In this document: one piece after another, positions 1-6,739 of the stretch
Layout of the letters: every line of letters starts with the position of its first letter
Position numbering within the stretch: the first letter of the stretch is position 1
Assembly: GCA_020724025.1 (NCBI GenBank)
Contig: DYHU01000191.1
Span: 1-7,518 of the forward strand
Length of the DNA: 7,518 bases
Origin: Syntrophorhabdus sp.
Lineage (GTDB): Bacteria; Desulfobacterota; BSN033; UBA1163
Reading direction: 5' to 3'
Program-made: the position numbers and the translations under genes
The notes under the pieces: generated by a model
The model's input: the letters and a program-made list of their open reading frames with translations, nothing else
The model's database searches: none
Told to the model about the DNA's origin: nothing

Positions 1-1
1 A

Positions 2-55
2 ATTGACGATCTCAAGGAATTCAACGCCACCGAATTCGTCCAGGCCTTATTTTGA
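2..55 (+). CDS. C-terminal end of an unidentified plus-strand protein (partial)
   Basis: The plus strand is open from the window edge to a TGA at 53-55 and reads IDDLKEFNATEFVQALF. The codons (GAC, CTC, AAG, AAC, GCC, ACC, GTC, CAG) look like ordinary coding choice, which is the main reason to believe it. The frame ends 9 bases inside the 3' end of the convergent SWIM gene, so the two genes would meet tail to tail. Only 17 residues are visible, with no motif, so no function can be given. A chance open frame of this length is quite possible. Confidence 0.4.
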   Translation: MDDLKEFNATEFVQALF

Positions 56-958
56 AGGATCATCAAAGTGACCTTTTTCTCCGAGAAATACATTCAAGCC
101 CAATGGCGAAGCCTTAACATAATTCGGCTCGATTGCATCCAAAAATCGCTCTTCACCGCGCCAGAAGGGAAAATTCCCGAGCCTTTTAGGTAAAGCTGCA
201 GGTACCTGCGGAATCAGAACTTCCCCAAATAAATCATCGGATACGCTACCACCCGACCAAAATTTAGACACATCTGAAGTCAGAGGCTCAGAAAAAAGGA
301 CCTCCTTTCCCTCATGGGAGAGACGAGGTTTATGTTTAGCTCTCCTAATGGTTGTTTTATCGCCGGTCTGGTCCAGAAGCCCACCCAACTCCTCCCTACT
401 CATCCCGCGCAGTTTGAAGATCAGGAATGGATCGCGGTCGAACCCTTCGCCCAGAAGGTAGTAAACTGCCGCAATATGCTTGCAGGGATTTGACCAATCA
501 GGGCAGGAGCAGTCCGTCTTCAGGTCTTTCAGCCTTTCAGGGAAGAGTGATAGCCCCACGCCTTTAAACGCCTTTTCTATATCCTCGGGCATCTGCCCAG
601 CCAGGAGTTTTGCCAAAAAGATGGCCTGATGAGATAACGATTCGGCCAGCTTTCGCCAATCAGCCGCTGACAGAGTCTTGATATGGATCTTGATATCATA
701 GGGTTTGGACCGGGACCCCTGAACTTTTGCCTTAACTTCCCCCTTTTCGATCTCGATGGAGAGAACCTGGCCCCTTCGGGCATAGGAACGGCCCCTGCCC
801 AATCTCGCTCCGATATTAAAGCTCTCCAGCACGGCAATCCAACGTCTGGCCCACCAGCTCTCAACGAATGTGCCTCGCTTGGACTGCGACTTAATCCCTC
901 CCTTAACGGAACGTGGAATGGAAGGTTTGAAATAATCGTAGTATCCCCATCGGCTCAT
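47..958 (-). CDS. SWIM zinc-finger protein, partner of the SNF2 ATPase
   Basis: The 303-residue protein carries a SWIM zinc finger of the form CxCx(n)CxH: C150, C152, C159 and H161, in the stretch CSCPDWSNPCKH. In this family the four residues bind one zinc ion, and the domain is thought to mediate DNA or protein binding. The N-terminal part (about 1-145) is basic with aromatic runs such as WGYYDYF and ESWWARRW, which is usual for bacterial SWIM proteins encoded beside SNF2 ATPases. Residues 165-195 (YYLLGEGFDRDPFLIFKLRG) are the conserved segment after the finger. The tail from about 205 has no domain I recognise. The start follows the SNF2 stop by one base, and its ribosome-binding site (AGGAG, plus-strand 965-969) lies inside the end of the SNF2 gene, so translation is probably coupled. 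No enzymatic motif is visible. A role as accessory or targeting subunit of the ATPase is inferred from gene order. Confidence 0.88.
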   Translation of the reverse strand: MSRWGYYDYFKPSIPRSVKGGIKSQSKRGTFVESWWARRWIAVLESFNIGARLGRGRSYARRGQVLSIEIEKGEVKAKVQGSRSKPYDIKIHIKTLSAADWRKLAESLSHQAIFLAKLLAGQMPEDIEKAFKGVGLSLFPERLKDLKTDCSCPDWSNPCKHIAAVYYLLGEGFDRDPFLIFKLRGMSREELGGLLDQTGDKTTIRRAKHKPRLSHEGKEVLFSEPLTSDVSKFWSGGSVSDDLFGEVLIPQVPAALPKRLGNFPFWRGEERFLDAIEPNYVKASPLGLNVFLGEKGHFDDPSK

Positions 959-959
959 A

Positions 960-3900
960 CTATTCTCCTACCGCTTCCCTTCTCAGGGCGAAGAGGTCTT
1001 TCAGCTCCGCGGTCGAAAGCTCGGTCAACCAACTCTCACCTGTTCCAATCACTCCCTCGGCGATCTCTTTTTTCCGCTCGATCATCTCATCGATTTTTTC
1101 CTCCAGCGTGCCTGCACAAAGAAATTTGTGAACCTGGACGTTCTTCGTCTGACCAATCCGAAACGCACGATCGGTCGCCTGGTTCTCCACTGCTGGATTC
1201 CACCAACGGTCAAAGTGAACGACTCGGCTGGCTCGTGTCAGGTTCAAGCCAGTGCCACCCGCCTTGAGCGAGAGGATAAAGATATGAGGACCGTCCTCAT
1301 CGCTCTGGAAGCGCTCAATCATGCGATCTCTTTTTTTTCTCGGAACCGCGCCATACAGAAAGAGCGCCTCCCGTCCGAACGTCTCCTGCAGGTGTCGCCG
1401 GAGGATCTCGCCCATCTCAGCAAACTGTGAAAAGACCAATGCCCGATCTCCCACCTCTACCATTTCTTCTATCATTTCGGTCAAACGAGTCAGCTTCCCT
1501 GATCGTCCAGGGATGGGGGAATGGTCGCCCAGGAACTGCGCTGGATGGTTGCAAATCTGTTTGAGCTTCGATAGGGTGGCCAGGACCACGCCTTTTCGCT
1601 GGATCCCCTCAGTGGAATCAATGGTTTCAATGGTCTCTTTCACAACGGCTTCATAGAGAGATGCCTGCTCCTTGGTCAGTGTGCAAAAGACCTTCATCTC
1701 CATCTTTTCGGGAAGATCGGCAATGACGGCCTTGTCGGTTTTGAGCCGCCGCAGGATGAAAGGTCCGGTCAGGCGTTTCAACTGCTCCACGGCTTCCGGG
1801 TCGCGGCCTGCCTGGATGGGAACAAAGAATCTCTTTTTGAACTCGGTCTGTGTGCCAAGGAAGTTAGGGTTAAGGAACTCCATAATCGACCAGAGATCGC
1901 CGACATTATTCTCCACAGGCGTACCGGTGAGGGCGATGCGATAGTCTCCCTTAAAAGCCCGCGCAGCTTTCGACTGTTTTGTCTCTGGGTTCTTGATGTT
2001 CTGAGCCTCGTCGAGCACCACGCCAGCCCAGGGAACCTCCTTTAGGGTCTCAAAATCTCTGTGCACCAGTGCATAGCTGGAGATGACGATGGCCTGCTTC
2101 AGAGCACTTTTCTTAAATTCTTTGCCTTTCGTCCTCGCAATGCCGTGGTGCACCATGACAGGGAGTTCAGGCGTGAATCGGGAAGCTTCCTTCTGCCAGT
2201 TACTAACAACGGATGTGGGACAGACCAGAAGCACCGGCCGTTTTACGTCCAACTGCCAGTCCCTTTGAATGAGGGCCAGGGCTTGGATCGTTTTGCCCAG
2301 CCCCATATCGTCCGCAAGACATGCGCCCAAGCCCCACTGCCTGAGGAAACTCAGCCAGGAATAGCCACGCGCCTGGTAGGGCCTCAGTGTCCCCTGGAAA
2401 CCCTGCGGAGCTGGAAGTTCTTCGAACGTGTGACGGCCTTCGAGCTGTGTTAAGAGGTCGGCGATCCAACCCGTTGCTGTGATTCCCTCGAAGGTAACAT
2501 TGCCCGGCATCTTTTGGGCGCCCACGGCCATCCGGATTATTTCACTGGCGGTGGCCTGGCCTTCGGCCTTCTTCTTCCAGAATTCGAGCGCCGCCTTGAT
2601 CTCTTCAGCATTTATCTGTACCCACTGGCCACGTATCTTAATCAAGGGGGCTTTAAGCCTTGCCAGGGCCTGGAGTTCCTCGAAAGAAAGCTTCTCCTTG
2701 CCAAGAGCCAATTCCCAATCGAATTGAACTAATTGATCGAGCGAAAGTCCGCTGCCCCCCTGCATCTTTGGGGCCTTCACATTAGCCCGGGCAGTCAGGT
2801 GAAGCTTTGTCCCTTTGTGCGTCCACCACGCGGGCAGCATCACGCCAAAGCCTGCCAACTCTAAGGCCAATGCCTTTTCAGTGAGAAATTCATAAGCGCC
2901 GATGGCGTCGAGTTGGTAACCTCCCGGCGTAGACGTCTTCAAGCTGGCCTCGATGCGGGGGCAGATCCCCAGGGCCTGGCCCAGGGACAATAATAGATGC
3001 TCGCGTGCGTTGAACCTGCCGATTGAAGAAAAGAGGCTCTTTAGCGCCGCCTGACCTTTTGTGCTCCATACATTTTCTGCCGTTATAAGCAAACTTGGAT
3101 CATGAGTGGCCTGAATTAAGTAGTGAACATACCACAGACTATTTGGTCCCTGTGCAGAGATACCATCTTTCGTCCAAGCTTTGTCCCCATTTCTATCATC
3201 TTTGGGTTCCTCAAGGCGAAAACAGAGCCGGAACGGAGCTAACATTGAGACGGATATCGGGCGTTGCCACTCTTGGACTTGAGCGGCAAACTGGGCTAAT
3301 TCCGCTGAGGCGCCTTCCATAACACCACCGGGCGAGCGCAGTTCATAAAGCCACTGATCGTGAAGGCTGTCAAAGGCGTGCGGTTTCTTTTCGCGTTGGC
3401 GTTCCGGTGGAGTGGTGGGTTTTAAACCAGCTTCTACCGGACTCATTGAGGAACGGACGAGATGATCGACGGTCTCATCGATGAAAAAAGAGAGCACGGA
3501 AATTGAAGATGGAGATGGAGGCTCAGTGAGAGAAACATCACGTTGGTCCTCTGTACGAGCCAGTGCCCGCAAGACCGCCGGCATGGCCTTAGCGAACTTC
3601 GAGAGACGTTCGGAATCAGGTCCGGAAAAGATCGCTCTCCATCGGGCCAAATAGATTCCATTGTCTTCGTTCACTCCGGGAAGAAACTTCTGCTTTGCCA
3701 CAAGCGCTCCTGCGAAGCGCAAGGCTATTGTCCAGAAAGCAAGGTCTTTGCCGACGATGACACCCGGCGCCAGCGTCTGTTTGCCCACGCAGGCGCAGAG
3801 GAATTCCACCACTTGTTTCGTAGAAAGGCGAAGGACTGTGACGATCCAGGGAGCCAGGATGGCTTCTTCATCGTCTTCAGGTGCTTCAGCGATCAATGGG

Positions 3901-4175
3901 CTGGAGGGAATCGGTTTGTTGTCCACCGTAGGCAGCCAGGCAATCATCGCCTCAGTGAACCGCTTGCTCACTTTGAGGCTGAGTTCCGCCTCTTTGAGGG
4001 CAGCGGACAATCTCTCCGCTCCTGCATCGTAGGGAAGTGGTTTCGAAAAAGAGGAGGTGGCCCCAGGGACATCCTTTCGGCGCGCCTTTTTGTCGAAAGG
4101 AGCTTTCTGTTCTACAGGAATCTCCCCCCATAGAAAAAATTGTCCCTCAAGAACCCCTGCATGCAATACAATCAT
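960..4175 (-). CDS. SNF2-family (HepA/RapA-like) DNA-dependent ATPase
   Basis: This 1071-residue protein is a superfamily 2 ATPase of the SNF2 group, enzymes that use ATP to translocate on double-stranded DNA and remodel or displace bound protein. Visible motifs in order are: Q-motif-like LRPYQARGYSWL (597-608); Walker A DDMGLGKT (622-629); Ia LLVCPTSVVSNW (649-660); II DEAQ (722-725); III LTGTPVEN (749-756); IV ALVFSQF (912-918); V AGGTGLNLT (972-980); and VI QATDRAFRIGQ (999-1009) with both arginines. All catalytic positions look intact. Upstream, about 400-560 (including AGFGVMLPAWW, 441-451) resembles the SNF2-associated domain (DUF3670 type) of bacterial members. The first 400 residues show no recognised domain. 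The start has AGGAG (plus-strand 4187-4191) 11 bases upstream. It is the first gene of a two-gene unit with the SWIM protein. The 184 bases upstream to the toxin gene show no convincing promoter. Its physiological target cannot be read from the sequence. Confidence 0.95.
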   Translation of the reverse strand: MIVLHAGVLEGQFFLWGEIPVEQKAPFDKKARRKDVPGATSSFSKPLPYDAGAERLSAALKEAELSLKVSKRFTEAMIAWLPTVDNKPIPSSPLIAEAPEDDEEAILAPWIVTVLRLSTKQVVEFLCACVGKQTLAPGVIVGKDLAFWTIALRFAGALVAKQKFLPGVNEDNGIYLARWRAIFSGPDSERLSKFAKAMPAVLRALARTEDQRDVSLTEPPSPSSISVLSFFIDETVDHLVRSSMSPVEAGLKPTTPPERQREKKPHAFDSLHDQWLYELRSPGGVMEGASAELAQFAAQVQEWQRPISVSMLAPFRLCFRLEEPKDDRNGDKAWTKDGISAQGPNSLWYVHYLIQATHDPSLLITAENVWSTKGQAALKSLFSSIGRFNAREHLLLSLGQALGICPRIEASLKTSTPGGYQLDAIGAYEFLTEKALALELAGFGVMLPAWWTHKGTKLHLTARANVKAPKMQGGSGLSLDQLVQFDWELALGKEKLSFEELQALARLKAPLIKIRGQWVQINAEEIKAALEFWKKKAEGQATASEIIRMAVGAQKMPGNVTFEGITATGWIADLLTQLEGRHTFEELPAPQGFQGTLRPYQARGYSWLSFLRQWGLGACLADDMGLGKTIQALALIQRDWQLDVKRPVLLVCPTSVVSNWQKEASRFTPELPVMVHHGIARTKGKEFKKSALKQAIVISSYALVHRDFETLKEVPWAGVVLDEAQNIKNPETKQSKAARAFKGDYRIALTGTPVENNVGDLWSIMEFLNPNFLGTQTEFKKRFFVPIQAGRDPEAVEQLKRLTGPFILRRLKTDKAVIADLPEKMEMKVFCTLTKEQASLYEAVVKETIETIDSTEGIQRKGVVLATLSKLKQICNHPAQFLGDHSPIPGRSGKLTRLTEMIEEMVEVGDRALVFSQFAEMGEILRRHLQETFGREALFLYGAVPRKKRDRMIERFQSDEDGPHIFILSLKAGGTGLNLTRASRVVHFDRWWNPAVENQATDRAFRIGQTKNVQVHKFLCAGTLEEKIDEMIERKKEIAEGVIGTGESWLTELSTAELKDLFALRREAVGE

Positions 4176-4359
4176 GATAAAATAGACTCCTGTTGATCTG
4201 GAAAGTTAGGTGACGGTCTCTTTAGGAGTGAGATTTTACAGCGTATAGACAATATCGATAATTTCAATGTCGAGTAAAGTTCTCCAACATACCCTACGAA
4301 AATGCCCACACAGCATCGATTTTTCTTCGTCATCCCAGTTTTCATTTATTCAGCAATTG

Positions 4360-4749
4360 TCATAGCCTAAAAACTTTAACCCCTTTTTTCTTGAACCCTT
4401 CAAGATGAGAATCGGTTGTGTAAATCGTCCCCGCATTAAGCATTAAAAATCCTGCAAGAATTAATGCATCAACAGCAGGTATCTTCAGACCGTGTGAAAA
4501 CTTGGCGCCCATGAGCAGAATCCCTTTTTCATCAAGCCAAACCACCTTACATATTGAAAGTATGGCCTCAATGAGTATGTCCGTTGTTTCCGCGTCTATT
4601 ATCCCTCTCAGGGACAATCGACTGAGCTCAAAAATGGAAAGACAAGAAACACACGACTCCTCCCCCTCGATAATTCCTCGCCATATCTGGACAGCATCTT
4701 TGTTATTTTCCAGAAATCTAATGAAAAAGCCTGTATCAAGGCCTATCAT
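4360..4749 (-). CDS. vapC: PIN-domain ribonuclease toxin (VapC type)
   Basis: The 129-residue protein is the length of a single PIN domain. It begins MIGLDTGFFIRFLE, the usual first strand with catalytic D5. The other acidic positions are visible: E41 (SIFELSRL), D94 (IPAVDALILA) and D113 (IYTTDSHLEGF). In VapC toxins these residues coordinate Mg2+ or Mn2+ for cleavage of RNA, often tRNA or rRNA. All four are present, so the enzyme is probably active. The ATG lies inside the end of the antitoxin gene (14-base overlap, different frame) with a purine-rich GGGAGGAG just upstream, the arrangement expected of a co-translated toxin-antitoxin pair. The RNA target cannot be inferred. The downstream gap to the SNF2 gene has no clear terminator. 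Confidence 0.9.
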   Translation of the reverse strand: MIGLDTGFFIRFLENNKDAVQIWRGIIEGEESCVSCLSIFELSRLSLRGIIDAETTDILIEAILSICKVVWLDEKGILLMGAKFSHGLKIPAVDALILAGFLMLNAGTIYTTDSHLEGFKKKGVKVFRL

Positions 4750-4969
4750 GCTCCTCCCTGCCTTCTTCTAAGTGTCTTAAAGCATCACCCGATATCCTTG
4801 CCTTTCCGGCAAGGTCCAATACCTTTAACCCAAGTTCCCTCCTCCTCTTCTCTCTGAGGTAGTATTTAACAGCTTCCGCAATAAACGACGAGACCGATTT
4901 CTCCTCTTTTTCGGCGGTTCTCTTTATCTCGTTGCTCACACTTTCCGGGATATGAACTGTAACTCTCAT
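4736..4969 (-). CDS. vapB: Ribbon-helix-helix antitoxin (VapB type)
   Basis: From the chosen start the protein is 77 residues. It opens with MRVTVHIPES, the DNA-contacting strand of a ribbon-helix-helix fold, followed by two helices (about 11-22 and 25-38, the latter FIAEAVKYYL). A charged tail ending GREEHDRP presumably wraps the toxin. Members of this family neutralise the partner PIN toxin and repress their own promoter as dimers. An upstream in-frame ATG at 5006-5008 would add 13 residues, and another at 4979-4981 overlaps the ribosome-binding site itself. The ATG at 4967-4969 is preferred because GGAGG lies five bases before it and the fold begins there. It overlaps the toxin gene by 14 bases. 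Family assignment rests on sequence pattern and context. Confidence 0.88.
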   Translation of the reverse strand: MRVTVHIPESVSNEIKRTAEKEEKSVSSFIAEAVKYYLREKRRRELGLKVLDLAGKARISGDALRHLEEGREEHDRP

Positions 4970-4984
4970 CGTAGCCTCCATATT

Positions 4985-4995
4985 TGCATAATGCA
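4985..4995. promoter_or_regulatory. Short palindrome, possible antitoxin operator
   Basis: TGCAT-A-ATGCA is an 11-base palindrome 16 bases upstream of the antitoxin start. Part of it (GCATAAT, 4986-4992) recurs in the same orientation at 5021-5027, inside the candidate promoter. Ribbon-helix-helix antitoxins commonly bind paired short palindromes over their own promoter. The link to this protein is inferred. Confidence 0.35.
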
Positions 4996-5012
4996 CATAA
5001 ACCGTCAACTTA

Positions 5013-5041
5013 ATAATATGGCATAATCAATGTTAAGGCAA
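5013..5041 (-). promoter_or_regulatory. Candidate sigma-70 promoter for the toxin-antitoxin pair
   Basis: On the minus strand, TTGCCT (5036-5041) is followed after 17 bases by TATTAT (5013-5018), 4/6 and 5/6 matches to the -35 and -10 consensus. Transcription would begin near 5006 and give a leader of about 37 bases before the antitoxin start. The repeat GCATAAT falls in the spacer, which would suit autoregulation. Confidence 0.45.
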
Positions 5042-5071
5042 CTGCAAGGGTAAAGAATCAATAACATAGTG

Positions 5072-5161
5072 TCATCTGTAGGGGAGCGCTGCCTGCCGAA
5101 ACGCCGGCCCAAGCTTTACAGAAATGCCCGCGATGTGGTTGAAACCTCGTAACCAGAAAGG
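5072..5161 (-). other. Open frame continuing past the TAG of the upstream small ORF, possible gene remnant
   Basis: Directly after the TAG at 5162-5164 the same minus-strand frame stays open for 29 codons to a TGA at 5072-5074. Its peptide includes GFNHIAGISVKLGPAFRQAA. The plus strand over 5069-5152 is also open (ending RRPKLYRNARDVVETS), so G+C-rich composition alone could produce such frames. It may be the eroded end of one older gene, or noncoding. The rest of the gap between the antitoxin promoter and this stretch (5042-5071) shows nothing recognisable. Confidence 0.25.
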
Positions 5162-5296
5162 CTATTGGTGCATAGGATAAAGGGCGGTGCGGACAACAGC
5201 CTCATAGATAGCCTTAGCCAGCCTGCGTAGGTTGCTTGTCTGATTGAAATAGGTGATTAAAACCATAACCTTTCTGATACTGAGTGGCTGATCCAT
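5162..5296 (-). CDS. Possible 44-residue small protein or gene remnant downstream of the cupin
   Basis: An ATG at 5294-5296 opens a 44-codon frame ending in TAG. The product includes the stretch SNLRRLAKAIYEAVVRTALY, an amphipathic, protein-like sequence with no rare-codon clutter. AGGAAG lies about ten bases before the ATG. The frame starts 18 bases after the cupin stop and is in the same frame as the cupin, so it could be a third gene of that unit. I do not recognise the protein. It could equally be the tail of a decayed gene such as a lost transposase, because the reading frame stays open after the stop. Confidence 0.35.
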   Translation of the reverse strand: MDQPLSIRKVMVLITYFNQTSNLRRLAKAIYEAVVRTALYPMHQ

Positions 5297-5314
5297 CCCT
5301 TTGGATCTTCCTAT

Positions 5315-5629
5315 TTAACCTTGTTTAACAGTAATGTCCAAGACCTTGACAGGTGTATCAAAGGTTTTCCATCCATGTGAGACTCCCGATGGAATGAAAT
5401 AGGCCTCCATAGCCTTAAGAACCCGGCGTTCGTCACCGATAAACATCTCTATCCTCCCTTCGGTGACAATGCCGCATTGTTCAAATGGGTGTTGATGGCC
5501 AGGGTCTTCCTTGCCAGGTCCTATCTCCATGCAGGCCATCACCAACCTGTCCCCTAATTCTGCCTTACTCCGAATGCCTGGTCTGAAATCCTGTAAATTC
5601 AATAAATTGACGTTATCCCAAAATCCCAT
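5315..5629 (-). CDS. Small single-domain cupin protein
   Basis: The 104-residue product is a minimal cupin beta-barrel. Cupin motif 1 is PGHQHPFEQCGIVTEG, with H45, H47 and E50 as likely metal ligands. Motif 2 is AYFIPSGVSHGWK, with P80, G82 and H85 completing the set. Such proteins bind a divalent metal and act as small enzymes (isomerase, decarboxylase or dioxygenase) or as ligand sensors. Nothing here distinguishes these. The start at 5627-5629 is chosen because AAGGAGG precedes it by eight bases. An upstream in-frame ATG at 5663-5665 lacks a ribosome-binding site and would add a lysine- and glutamate-rich 12 residues encoded by the Shine-Dalgarno region. It lies 96 bases downstream of the WYL regulator gene on the same strand, with its own candidate promoter and inverted repeat in that gap. 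Confidence 0.85.
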   Translation of the reverse strand: MGFWDNVNLLNLQDFRPGIRSKAELGDRLVMACMEIGPGKEDPGHQHPFEQCGIVTEGRIEMFIGDERRVLKAMEAYFIPSGVSHGWKTFDTPVKVLDITVKQG

Positions 5630-5690
5630 AAATTTCTCCTCCTTTCTTTTTTCATCCTCAGTCATATTTGGTCCGCACGCACCCTTGTCT

Positions 5691-5718
5691 AATGTAAGGT
5701 ATCAAGGGATTGTGACAA
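5691..5718 (-). promoter_or_regulatory. Candidate promoter for the cupin gene
   Basis: On the minus strand TTGTCA (5713-5718) is separated by 16 bases from TACATT (5691-5696), giving 5/6 and 4/6 matches to the sigma-70 boxes. The -35 box lies within the inverted repeat described separately, so a bound regulator would block or recruit polymerase. It is a weak promoter by eye. Confidence 0.35.
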
Positions 5719-5729
5719 CAGTCTGTCAC
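5712..5729. promoter_or_regulatory. Inverted repeat GTGACA-N6-TGTCAC, candidate operator
   Basis: The two six-base arms are perfectly complementary across a six-base spacer, giving an 18-base dyad of a size suited to a dimeric helix-turn-helix protein. It covers the TGA of the WYL regulator gene (5726-5728) and the candidate -35 box of the cupin gene. No U-rich run follows on either strand, so it does not look like an intrinsic terminator. The WYL regulator next door is the obvious candidate ligand, by inference from position only. Confidence 0.4.
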
Positions 5730-6709
5730 TTTACTCGGAATTCTTTGCCCTCTCGATGATGTTCCAACAACTTCAACAAGAATTGACGGATTCTTTCCTT
5801 AAGCAATCGGGGAGATAGCACCTTGGCTTCCATACCAAAAGAAAGAATCCATCCGACGACCCATGTGAGGTCTTCCAGGTGCAGAGTGAGAACAACATTG
5901 CCGTCGGTCGCTCTCTCCTCTTCTACAATAAGCCATGGGATTTGATCCTTAGCCTTTTTGGCAGCTTCCGGGGTAAAAAGAATCTTTATTGGAATCTCAC
6001 TTCGAATCCTCCTTTGGCCCGACCGATCTAGACTAATGTAATTCTGAATTGAAAAATCTGTCCTTTGTTTAAACGTTTCCTCAAGAATACTGAGATTCTG
6101 GATACGGTCCGTTCGAAAAGACCGGATGTCTTTCCTCATCCGGCAATATGCCACAAGATACCAGAATCCGTCTGAGAAGATTAATCCCAATGGCTCGACC
6201 ATGCGTTCAGAAATCACCCCTCTTGAAGAGGAATGATATTTCATCCGAATGACGTTTCTTTTTAGTGTTGCTTCTTTAATCTGTTCTATGAATGTGGTTT
6301 CACGCTGAAGGAAAGAAGGTTCACGATACCTAAGAGAAATTTTTTTCTTCAATTCTTGAATCTCTATTCTAATCTTCTCGGGCAGAACGGATTCGATTTT
6401 TAAGAATGCTGATTCCGCATCTTTTTTATAAGAGGCATCTGTTTGATCTCTCACAAATTCTGTTCCTATCCATAATATGGTAGCTTCTTTTGGCGTAAAT
6501 AAAAGGGGAGGGAGAAAATATCCTTCCATGACCGCACAGCCCCTTCCACGTTCTGACATGATAGGTACACCCGACTCGCTGAGAGCCTGGATGTCCCGGT
6601 ATACAGTCCTGATGCTTACTTCAAAATGGGCTGCGATCTCAGTCGGAGGAATCCTCTTTTTGACCTGAAGGAGTAGCAGGGTCGCGAACAGTCTTTCAGT
6701 TTTGTTCAT
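5726..6709 (-). CDS. WYL-domain (YafY-like) transcriptional regulator
   Basis: The 327-residue protein has the standard three-part layout of this family. Residues 1-60 form a winged helix-turn-helix, with recognition helix VSIRTVYRDIQAL at 31-43 and a wing around SERGRGC. Residues about 150-206 are the WYL domain, with the literal motif at FWYLVAYC (182-189) and the conserved basic stretch RSFRTDRI (196-203). Residues about 238-315 match the C-terminal WCX-type extension. WYL proteins bind small molecules or nucleic acid through that domain and act as activators or repressors. The length is normal. The start matches the family (MNKTERLFATLLLL), though the ribosome-binding site is weak. A possible -10 TATAAC lies at 6732-6737 but lacks a good -35. 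The gene is read toward the cupin, its likely target, and its 5' side faces the IS256 remnant. Confidence 0.92.
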   Translation of the reverse strand: MNKTERLFATLLLLQVKKRIPPTEIAAHFEVSIRTVYRDIQALSESGVPIMSERGRGCAVMEGYFLPPLLFTPKEATILWIGTEFVRDQTDASYKKDAESAFLKIESVLPEKIRIEIQELKKKISLRYREPSFLQRETTFIEQIKEATLKRNVIRMKYHSSSRGVISERMVEPLGLIFSDGFWYLVAYCRMRKDIRSFRTDRIQNLSILEETFKQRTDFSIQNYISLDRSGQRRIRSEIPIKILFTPEAAKKAKDQIPWLIVEEERATDGNVVLTLHLEDLTWVVGWILSFGMEAKVLSPRLLKERIRQFLLKLLEHHREGKEFRVK

Positions 6710-6739
6710 GGGAATTCACCCAATAGGCGAGGTTATACT

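Noticed and set aside
683..1267. A 194-codon plus-strand frame spanning the SWIM-SNF2 junction.
   Set aside because: It crosses two real genes in antisense, and its composition (rich in S, P, R and L) is typical of shadow frames.
3543..4133. A 196-codon open frame on the plus strand opposite the SNF2 N-terminal region.
   Set aside because: It is the antisense of a well-supported gene, has no recognisable motif and no convincing ribosome-binding site. Long antisense frames are common opposite moderately G+C-rich genes.
4304..4327. A possible hairpin (ATGC / GCAT) followed by T residues between the toxin and SNF2 genes.
   Set aside because: The stem is only four base pairs and the T run would serve the plus strand, where no gene ends. 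It is too weak to call a terminator.
5087..5110. A G+C-rich imperfect stem in the gap downstream of the small frame.
   Set aside because: The pairing is broken after about five pairs and no T run follows on either strand, so neither a terminator nor a structured RNA is supported.
5630..5665. A longer cupin starting at the ATG at 5663-5665.
   Set aside because: The extra 12 residues are encoded by the purine-rich Shine-Dalgarno stretch of the shorter form, and the upstream ATG has no ribosome-binding site.
4360..6709. The idea that the toxin-antitoxin pair, cupin, WYL regulator and SNF2-SWIM genes form one defence island.
   Set aside because: Apart from the toxin-antitoxin pair no known defence family is present, the units look separately expressed, and the nearby mobile element is not evidence enough.
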